Assembly (NCBI GenBank): GCA_948890655.1
Contig: CAQTYU010000001.1
Coordinates: forward strand, 124,001 to 188,000
Length of the DNA stretch: 64,000 bases
Direction: 5' to 3'
Source: Christensenellaceae bacterium
Lineage (GTDB): Bacteria > Bacillota > Clostridia > Christensenellales > Borkfalkiaceae
Shown here: one piece after another, positions 18,894-26,500 of the stretch
Position numbering within the stretch: position 1 is the stretch's first letter
How the letters are laid out: each line of letters starts with the position of its first letter
Position numbers and translations under genes: made by a program
The notes under the pieces: generated by a model
Seen by the model: only the letters and a program-made list of their open reading frames with translations
Databases searched by the model: none
What the model was told of the DNA's origin: nothing

Positions 18894-21290
18894 CTATTTA
18901 TCCCCCTTTTTTACCTTTTCCTTAGTTAAAAACCTGCCAGCACCTTTGAAGAAATGCCCGTTGAACATTAAAAGCAACGCTTCCATCTGTCTGCGGCTCA
19001 TTCCGCCGAATTTGGCAAGCCCTCTTACGGGCTGATGCCATACGCCCATAACGAGCGTGTTCGCCGTGGTTCTTTTACCTATCTTTTTCAAAAACGAAAT
19101 AGCAAAACGGAAAATGCCGGAGAAAGCTCTACCAACCCAGCGTTTTGAATACCTCAAATCGGCAACAGTGCTGTTCTCGTGGATAACCGTACGGTTTCTC
19201 TTGTAGAAATCGTAGCCCGATTTTGGGATTTCTCTTCCAAGCAAAGCTTTGAATTCTTCGTCGCCGACGCGTGCGACTTTGCCGCCGTAATACGAGGGCA
19301 AAGTTTCTTTATCGTAGGGAAAAACTTCGGTAGTGCCCTCTACTTCCAAACCGGCTTCGAGTCTTATATCGTCTATGCTTGCGCCTATGTAAATTCGGTA
19401 TGCTCCGCCTTCAACTTCCCATTTATTCGTGCGAACGTTGAAATAACGGAAAGTTTTATCGTCGAACGGTATCGTAACAGTTACGCTTTCGCCCTTCTTT
19501 ATAGATACCTTTTTAAAGCCTTTAAGCTCCTTTGCGGGACGGAATACTTTCGCGTCCTTTTTGCCGATATATAGCTGTGCAATCTCCGCGCCGTCATAGT
19601 TGCCCGTGTTCGTAATTTTAAAGGTAACGCCCTTATCGGTTACGGATATGTCGGAATATTCGTACTTAGTGTAGGAAAGCCCGTAGCCGAAGGGGTAAGC
19701 GACCTTTACCTTTGCGGTATCGTAGTATCTGTAACCCACGAACAAGCCCTCGCGGTACTCCACCGACATCTGCTTGCCCGGGAAGCGCGAAGCCGAAGAA
19801 CAGTCTTCGTATTTTACGGGGAAGGTTTCGGCAAGCTTACCGCTGGGGTTGACCCTGCCTGTTATAACGTCCATAACCGACGACGCGCCCGCCTGACCAG
19901 TCAGACAGCCGTAGACTATTGCGTTCGAGCTTCTGCACCAATTCGTTTCAACCGCGCTGCCGCATGACAGTACAAGAACGACTTGTTTACCGAAAACGCG
20001 TACTTGTCTGAAAAGCTCTATCTGGTTTTGGGGTATCCTGATATTTTCTCTGTCCAAGCCCTCGGCTTCGGTTACTTCGTCCAAACCGAGACACAGAACA
20101 ACGACGTCCGCCTTCTTAGCGAGCTTTACCGCTTTTCTAATAAGCCCCGGCTTATCCTTGCCGTAGCGGTCGAAGCCCTTTTCATACCCTATGAAATTTA
20201 AGTTATCTTTCACGTCCAAAAGCGAAGTTAGCTTAGTAGGATTGACTACGGACGAACCTGCGCCCTGATATCTGGGTTTGTTTGCAAAATCGCCGATTAT
20301 TGCAACCTTTAATTCGTTATTTAAGGGAAGTATTCCGTCGTTTTTTAAAAGAACTACGCTTTCATCCGCGCATTTTTTTGCGATTAGGTCGTGTTCTTCG
20401 ACGTCGAAGGGCTTACCCTTTTCCCCTTCCGTCGTCCTCTCTATAAGCGTTAAAATGCGTTCGACGCTTTCGTTGACGTACTTTATATCGAGTTCGCCGC
20501 TCTCTACGGCTTTAACTATATCGTCCGCGCCGTAGCGACATGAAGGCATTTCCAAATCGCTGCCCGATGCGGTGGATTTAACTTTGTTGTTCGTGCCCGC
20601 CCAATCCGAAATCACTACGCCGTCGAAACCCCATTCGCCGCGGAGAATTTCGCGGATTAAATGCGCGCTTTCGTCTGCGTACGAGCCGTTGACCTTGTTG
20701 TACGAGGACATAATAGCCTTTGTTTTTCCCTCTTTTACGGCAATCTCGAAGGCGGTTAAATAAATTTCCCTTAACGTTCTTTCGTCAACGACGCTGTCCG
20801 AAGCCATTCTGCGCTCTTCCTGATTGTTACCCGCAAAATGTTTTACGCACGCGGCGGTTCCGTTTGACTGTATGCCCCTTATATACGCAGCCGCCATTTT
20901 GCCGGCAAGATACGGGTCTTCGGAGAAATACTCGAAGTTTCTGCCGCAACGGGGATTGCGTTTCATACACGTTCCGGGTCCCAATAAAACGTTTACGTTC
21001 AGTGACGCCGCCTCTTCCCCGAGAGCCTTGCCCATCTCTTCGCCGAGTTCCTCGTTCCAACTGTTTGCCATTGCCGCAGCCGTGGGAAAACACGTTGCGG
21101 GGATACTTGCGTTCAAGCCGAGATGGTCCGCCTTTGCCGCCTGACGGCGCAAGCCGTGAGGTCCGTCGGACAGGAATATCGACGGCACGCCGAGTTCTTC
21201 ATAGTCCTTGGTTTCCCAGAAATTCTTACCCGTCAAAAGGTCTGCCTTCTGACGCAACGTCAAGCTTTCGATTATCTTTCCCTTATCCAT
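18894..21290 (-). CDS. GH3 beta-glucosidase (canonical domain order)
   Basis: 798 residues, probably cytoplasmic as no signal peptide is seen. The TIM barrel comes first (SIFLSDGPHGLR, VKHFAGNN, VVISDWAGT with nucleophile Asp229). The alpha/beta domain follows (VVLLKNDGILPLNNELKVAIIG), then the fibronectin-III-like domain (VTFKITNTGNYDGAEIAQLY). An extra C-terminal tail of about 130 residues carries basic helices (FRFAISFLKKIGKR). It hydrolyses terminal beta-linked glucose or related sugars from oligosaccharides. It is the first gene of a probable operon running to about 12246, driven by the consensus promoter at 21345-21373. Confidence 0.93.
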   Translation of the reverse strand: MDKGKIIESLTLRQKADLLTGKNFWETKDYEELGVPSIFLSDGPHGLRRQAAKADHLGLNASIPATCFPTAAAMANSWNEELGEEMGKALGEEAASLNVNVLLGPGTCMKRNPRCGRNFEYFSEDPYLAGKMAAAYIRGIQSNGTAACVKHFAGNNQEERRMASDSVVDERTLREIYLTAFEIAVKEGKTKAIMSSYNKVNGSYADESAHLIREILRGEWGFDGVVISDWAGTNNKVKSTASGSDLEMPSCRYGADDIVKAVESGELDIKYVNESVERILTLIERTTEGEKGKPFDVEEHDLIAKKCADESVVLLKNDGILPLNNELKVAIIGDFANKPRYQGAGSSVVNPTKLTSLLDVKDNLNFIGYEKGFDRYGKDKPGLIRKAVKLAKKADVVVLCLGLDEVTEAEGLDRENIRIPQNQIELFRQVRVFGKQVVLVLSCGSAVETNWCRSSNAIVYGCLTGQAGASSVMDVITGRVNPSGKLAETFPVKYEDCSSASRFPGKQMSVEYREGLFVGYRYYDTAKVKVAYPFGYGLSYTKYEYSDISVTDKGVTFKITNTGNYDGAEIAQLYIGKKDAKVFRPAKELKGFKKVSIKKGESVTVTIPFDDKTFRYFNVRTNKWEVEGGAYRIYIGASIDDIRLEAGLEVEGTTEVFPYDKETLPSYYGGKVARVGDEEFKALLGREIPKSGYDFYKRNRTVIHENSTVADLRYSKRWVGRAFSGIFRFAISFLKKIGKRTTANTLVMGVWHQPVRGLAKFGGMSRRQMEALLLMFNGHFFKGAGRFLTKEKVKKGDK

Positions 21291-21344
21291 CTTAAATTAC
21301 CCGCCAAAAAAGAATTTTTGAAATAATTTACCAAAACCTGCAAT

Positions 21345-21373
21345 ATTATAACATATGCATTTAAGGTTGTCAA
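21345..21373 (-). promoter_or_regulatory. Consensus sigma-A promoter of the GH3-gtrA-GT2-glf operon
   Basis: Minus strand: TTGACA (21373-21368), 17 bp, TATAAT (21350-21345), with an extended-10 TG. The -10 is about 55 bp before the ATG at 21290. Confidence 0.9.
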
Positions 21374-21392
21374 TAATTAAAATATAAAATAT

Positions 21393-21430
21393 AAAAAGGC
21401 GGTTACAGGTTTGCAACCGCCTTTTTTTTA
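21393..21430 (-). terminator. Terminator of pectate-lyase-like gene
   Basis: AAGGCGGTT / AACCGCCTT stem with T-runs on both strands, 12 bp past the stop at 21442. Confidence 0.8.
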
Positions 21431-21441
21431 CGGGTTTTCAA

Positions 21442-23157
21442 TTAATATTTGCTTTTTAAAAGCGAAAGGGGAAATTCCGACTTAGCTCCCGCGCCCAACT
21501 CCGCGTTCCCAAGGTAGTCTTTCAGCCCCGAAAGCTCCGTAACCGAAGGCGTAAACGGCTGTTCGCCGTTTTCAGTATGCCACGAGAACAAGTCCGGCTT
21601 TAAGACGCCGGGAGTGCTGTTGGGAAATTTTAACGCCGCGTTGGAGTCCGACGAAGACCCCGTATAGACCGCCGAGGTTTCGCTTAACTGATAGCTGCAA
21701 TTTACTATTTGGTAACCGCCGTTCACTTTATTTTCAGCAGAATTGCTGTCGTTGTTTTTCAGAAAGCTCTCTATGCCCCTGAATACGCAGTTCTCCGCTT
21801 TTACGCTGCCGCCGTTGCCGCAGACGATTCCCTGCGAGACAAGTGCGCACTTCCAACCGCTATTTGCTCCCGACACTAACCCTGCGGCGTTTTTCATTTT
21901 CAGTTTAGAGCGGTAAGAATAATACTGCGAATTGTCAACCGTGCAGTTGTACATATATGCGTTGCCGCCGCGGAGCTTGGGAATTCTGTCCTCTAAGTTC
22001 TTAAACGTGCAGTTTGCAAACGAGATTTGCAATTTTAAATTGTATTCGTAATTATCTCCGCTGTCGCCGCATAAAAAGCCCTTCTTCTGAGGAATTGCAA
22101 GACCGTATAAAATTTCTTCAAACGTTACGCCGCCGTCGCGAAGCGCGTTGTAATAAAGGCAATCCGTGCCGCCGCTTTGATAGTTTTCCTCTATCTTTTG
22201 CATCATTTTATACAGATAGCCGTTCTTATCATCGCTGCCCGCGTTGAAATTGCACCAGCTTATATGCACGGCGGACGAGCCGTCGGCGCCGTAGGGCGCG
22301 CGGAAAGCAACTCCTGCGTTAGCCGTGTATTCGGGATTGGATACGTCTATCTGTCCGTCGTAGGATTTACCGAAGGTGCAGTGGTCTATCCAAATATAGC
22401 CGCAGAAAGCGATTTTAAAGTACGCCCAGCCGTGGAAATCGTAATCGCCTACCGCCGAAGCGGTTTTAAGCGGCGTGTCCTCCCACTGCCAGATTTCGTC
22501 CATTTCCAAATTTCTGAAAACGACGTTGTTATCGCTGGTAAGTTTAAAGCCGCAGTGCGTAAGCTTTACGCCTGTTTTTGAATAAATTAAAAGATTTGAA
22601 ACGTTTTCGACCTTTATCTGGGAAATACCGTTTTCGATAACCGTCGCGGAATTGAAGTCGTTTACATGATTTGACATCGTTTTTCTTGAAAAGTCTTCCA
22701 CGACTCCGCTGTTTTTAGCTTCGTCCGAAAGAACTTTATAACCGAGATTCAAATCGTTTGCAATTTCGATTACGCGAACAGTTCCTTCAAAATTATCCTC
22801 CGTATAGCCGTCCGCCGGCACTTGCGCGTAAGTTCCCGTGCCCTCGTCCCACACGTTTTTATAGTGACACTTTGCGTCGGCGATTGCCTGAAAAAGTTCC
22901 TCCGCGGTGGTTACTTTACGGTACGCGGAAGTATTTTCGTAGACGGAAAAGTCGGCGATTTCGTCACGGACGTAACCGTCCGCCGAAAGGTTGGTTTTAA
23001 GGTGCGCGGAAAGTTTATCTTCGGGCTTCGGTTCGGGTTGAGTTATTCCCGAATTCCCACCGTTGCCGTCGTCGTTGCCGTTTTCGGGAACGACGCAGGC
23101 GCAGAAAACGGTTACTGTCATAGATAGCGCAAGTATCGCCGCGATAAATTTTTTCAT
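21442..23157 (-). CDS. Pectate-lyase-like (PL1-type) beta-helix lipoprotein
   Basis: 571 residues. The signal peptide ends TVFCAC (lipobox-like, Cys about 20-22), followed by an Asn/Gly/Asp linker. The Pel core includes NLLIYSKTGVKLTHCGF, VVFRNLEMDEIW, YIWIDHCTFGKSYDGQIDV and SRKTM; the WIDHCTF..DG.IDV segment is the calcium-binding region of PL1 lyases. The protein is longer than typical PL1 enzymes (about 350-400). The catalytic Arg was not placed with certainty, so it may be a lyase or only a binding relative. It has its own promoter (23191-23219) and terminator. Confidence 0.8.
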   Translation of the reverse strand: MKKFIAAILALSMTVTVFCACVVPENGNDDGNGGNSGITQPEPKPEDKLSAHLKTNLSADGYVRDEIADFSVYENTSAYRKVTTAEELFQAIADAKCHYKNVWDEGTGTYAQVPADGYTEDNFEGTVRVIEIANDLNLGYKVLSDEAKNSGVVEDFSRKTMSNHVNDFNSATVIENGISQIKVENVSNLLIYSKTGVKLTHCGFKLTSDNNVVFRNLEMDEIWQWEDTPLKTASAVGDYDFHGWAYFKIAFCGYIWIDHCTFGKSYDGQIDVSNPEYTANAGVAFRAPYGADGSSAVHISWCNFNAGSDDKNGYLYKMMQKIEENYQSGGTDCLYYNALRDGGVTFEEILYGLAIPQKKGFLCGDSGDNYEYNLKLQISFANCTFKNLEDRIPKLRGGNAYMYNCTVDNSQYYSYRSKLKMKNAAGLVSGANSGWKCALVSQGIVCGNGGSVKAENCVFRGIESFLKNNDSNSAENKVNGGYQIVNCSYQLSETSAVYTGSSSDSNAALKFPNSTPGVLKPDLFSWHTENGEQPFTPSVTELSGLKDYLGNAELGAGAKSEFPLSLLKSKY

Positions 23158-23190
23158 AAAATCACCGTATTTTTATTTTTGAATATAAAA

Positions 23191-23219
23191 ATTTTAACAC
23201 GTATTTTGCAACGTGTCAA
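23191..23219 (-). promoter_or_regulatory. Promoter of pectate-lyase-like gene
   Basis: Minus strand: TTGACA (23219-23214), 17 bp, extended TGTTAAAAT with -10 at 23196-23191. Confidence 0.85.
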
Positions 23220-23227
23220 GGCTATTA

Positions 23228-23265
23228 AAAAGCGCCGCCCGCGCAACCTTTGCGCGGGCGGCGTT
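23228..23265 (-). terminator. GC-rich terminator downstream of giant gene 2
   Basis: CGCCGCCCGCGCAA and TTGCGCGGGCGGCG form a 14 bp stem around a 3 nt loop. It is followed on the minus strand by CTTTTT. It lies about 260 bp beyond the stop of the giant gene and just before the pectate-lyase promoter. Confidence 0.7.
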
Positions 23266-23280
23266 TAAATTGTAATTAAA

Positions 23281-23400
23281 TTATCCGTAGCCCGAAATTA
23301 ATCTGCGAAATCCAAAACTAAATAAGAACCACATTATTTCATTTCACACGCCGCAAATATTCGGGCTACGGTATGACGCCCGTTTATACGGGATTGTCAT
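23281..23400. repeat. Structured 3'-flank repeat, copy A
   Basis: About 120 bp, alike to 33660-33776. The outer stem CCGTAGCCCGAA (23285-23296) pairs with TTCGGGCTACGG (23360-23371). In copy B the stem reads CCGTAACCCG / CGGGTTACGG, so a G-C pair has become A-T on both sides. It is followed in both copies by a CCCGT / ACGGG hairpin and ATTGTCAT. Both copies lie 3' of giant genes. Function unknown. Confidence 0.7.
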
Positions 23401-23420
23401 TGAGGGGTATTCTGAGAACT

Positions 23421-23484
23421 TTGAGATTTTTCGTGTCACTTTGCGCCTTATTACAAGAACTTTTTACAATAATGTGCGCAAAGC
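23421..23484 (+). repeat. 64 bp dispersed repeat, copy 1
   Basis: Starts TTGAGATTTTTC and contains TTGCGCCTTATTACAAGAA. It matches 30069-30132 in the same orientation with under ten differences. It lies in the 366 bp gap between the giant gene 2 stop and the pectate-lyase promoter; nothing coding is seen in that gap. Confidence 0.6.
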
Positions 23485-23523
23485 AGCGGGCTGCGCCCTC
23501 GCACATAATGACAGACGCAGGCG

Positions 23524-26500
23524 TTACCACTTCAAATCGTCTTCGGTGACGTCGTCGTAGAAACCGTCGTCGTCCTGCATGGCTTTTTTCTTTTTGCTTG
23601 CCACGATAAGCGCGATTATAGCGAAGAATATCGAGATAACGGTGATAACGAGAAGAAGTATCCACCACCAGCTTTGAATGCTGTTGCCGTCGGGAGATAC
23701 AGGCGGTATACCTATCGAGAAGTTAAAGCTTTGCGCCGTTACTTCCACGTTGCCGTCGTTGCCGAGGGCAAGCACCACTTCCGCAGTATAGTCGCCCGCT
23801 TCGGTGGGTGCGCCGCCAAGCACCGCGCCGCCTTTTTTGTAAACTACTTTGTAAGCCGAGCCGTCCTTTTCAAAGAAACTTCCGCCCGTAGCTTGCGCGC
23901 TGTCGCCCGTAACGGACGCAACCGTACCGTCGTCGTTCCAGGCAACCGTCGTTGCTACCGCTTCGATTTCCCACGAGTAGCTTTCGGTTACGTTTACGGC
24001 AGTGTAGTTCTTATTCTTGGAAACTACCGTTACCGTCGTGTTTACCGCGCCCACGTTCTTGACGCTGCCGTCGGTGTAGAACGCTTCAAACTTATCCGCA
24101 AGGTCGCCGAGGGCGAGCGTCGCATTGTAAATCTGTCCGTTATAAGTTACTTTCCCGCTTGCTACTTCAACGCCGTTTATTACCCACTTCACGCCCGAAA
24201 AATCAACTTCTTTGGGGAGAATTTTAAAGGTTCGCGTCGTTGCGGTTATGTTCGTAGTAAGCTCACGCGTGGAACAGCTTACCGTAACAAGGTACGTGCC
24301 CGCGTCAAGCCCTGCCGTCGAGGTAATGGGACTTGCAAGCAAAACGCCGTCCTTATAGAATTTTATTTCTACGTCGTTGTCGCCCGTGACGGAAATAATC
24401 TTTCCGTTCGTTTCATCGTAAATAATTTCGATATTGTCGTTGCCCCAGGCGCTGCCGTCGTAGAGGAACGTTGCCTGCGCCGTGCCGTCGACGGGGATAA
24501 CGTTGAAGGTCTGCACGCTTGCGCCCGAAATCTGATAGTTTGCATCGGTTACGGTCGCCGTTATGATGCCGTCGCCCGTCATTCCCGTAATATTGAAGCT
24601 GTACGAAAGCCCGTGGTTCGAGCTCGAGGGCTTCATCGTGTCCGCGCCGAACTTGCCGAACTTGACTTCCACCGCGTTAGCGACGCTCGCTCTTACGGTT
24701 ACCGTAGGCGCTACGGCGTCCACTTTCCAGCTCCAGCTTCCGCCGGTTATCTCAAAGGTTACGTTTACGAGCTGAGGATTGATTACGAAGCCCGTTGCTA
24801 CTAAGCTCTTTACGGTGTAGTTTGCATTCGAGCCGAGCACGCCAGCCTGTACCTGTACCACATAAGTGCCTGCGTCCGAGAACGCGGTTACCGTGTTACC
24901 CAATCCGTCCAAAACGGTTGCGTTGGTTATAATAATTCTTTCGTTGTTAGCGCCGATTGCGTATACCTCGATTGCAGGCGTGTTACCGTCGTAGGTAAAT
25001 ACGTTCTTTGTGAGATAAACCTCGGAAATTTCAAACTTGGAAACCGTGAAGGTATTGACAGTTTCAGCTACAAACCAGTTGCCGGTGCCCTGGGCAATTG
25101 CTTCTACCGTCACACGGTAGCTACCTGCGTTAAGCGCGTAAGCAACCTCGTTCCACGCGTCGTTTGCCGCGTCGTATTTTTCAAGCTTGCTTTCAAGGTA
25201 GACCTTTTCGCCGCCTACCTCGAAGTAAGCCTTAGGAGCCTGGTCCTGCTTGTTGAAGGTCACGCTTCCGCCCGTCTGAACGCCTTCCCACTTAACGTCG
25301 GTCACTTCAAGCTCGTTGACGATGAGCTCGACTTCGCCGTTGTATGCGTAGTTGTCGTTGGATACACCGAGCACTTTAACCTGATAGCTACCCGCGTCTA
25401 CAGCGTAGACGAACTCGAATATCAGGTACGCGCCGCCCGCCTGGTCCGCAAGCGTAAGCGAGTTTATTTTTACCTTGCCTTCGGGGATTTTTACGTTGCC
25501 GTCGTAAGTGAAATCAAGCTTCCACTCCACGTCGTTTATCGTAAGGACTTTTTTGCCTATCGTCTGAACGGCGGTTGCGTTGGATATCGAATAGTTGTTC
25601 GTTGCTATCCAGCCGCTCTGTCCGTCCTCTACCTGCGGCACGACGCTGACTACGTGCGTGCCCGCTACGTGTCCGCTGCCCGATACCGCAAAGTTAAGCT
25701 TGCCTGCGTCGAACTCCGCCTTTGCTACGGGGTCGGTAGTGGTTGCCGTTACGTTTTCGGTTGCGCCGTGGGTCAAGCCCGTAAGGTTCTTATAGTCTAC
25801 CGAGATAACGCGGGGGTCTATTCTGAGCTCTACCTTATCGTTGGATAACTGATAATTCGTACGGGTTGCAGTGAAGCGGTAGGCGCCCGCGTTCATCGCC
25901 GCAGTTGCGGCAACCCACGCCGAACCGTCCCATTTTTCTACGGATACCGTTACGTCAAGCTTTTCGCCGTCCACGATTACGTACGCATTCGGCTTTTGGT
26001 CTGCCCCGTTATAGTTCACGACGGAATTAAAACCTTCCCATATTACGGTGTAGGTGCCCGCCGCGCTTTCCGTGATTTTAAACGTTCTGGATATTGTGCC
26101 GTCCAGTACGAAGTTATCGAACTCCGCGCCGCTGCCAAGGGCTACGGTCGCCGTGTATACGCCCGTTTTCCACTGGCTGCCGTCGCCGCCCGTTGCAACC
26201 GCGTTGCCGCTTTCGTCCGTATAGCTTATTCCCAGCACGAACGCCGTATTGTTATAGCGGAATAACGCGTACATTGCGGGGTCGGTCTCAGGAGGAAATT
26301 TAAAGCCTTCCGTAAAACTCCACTCCACGTCGCTCGAGGTTATCTTCGCTTTATTGATTTTAAAGCTTACGGTAGCCGCGTTGCCCGTGGGCATCGACGT
26401 ATCCAAATCAACCAAGTTGAAGTTGTTCTGGAATACGCCCGCCGCTACGTTTGCCGTGTACGCGGTTGCGCTTGCGTTGTACGCTTCCGATAAATCGGTT

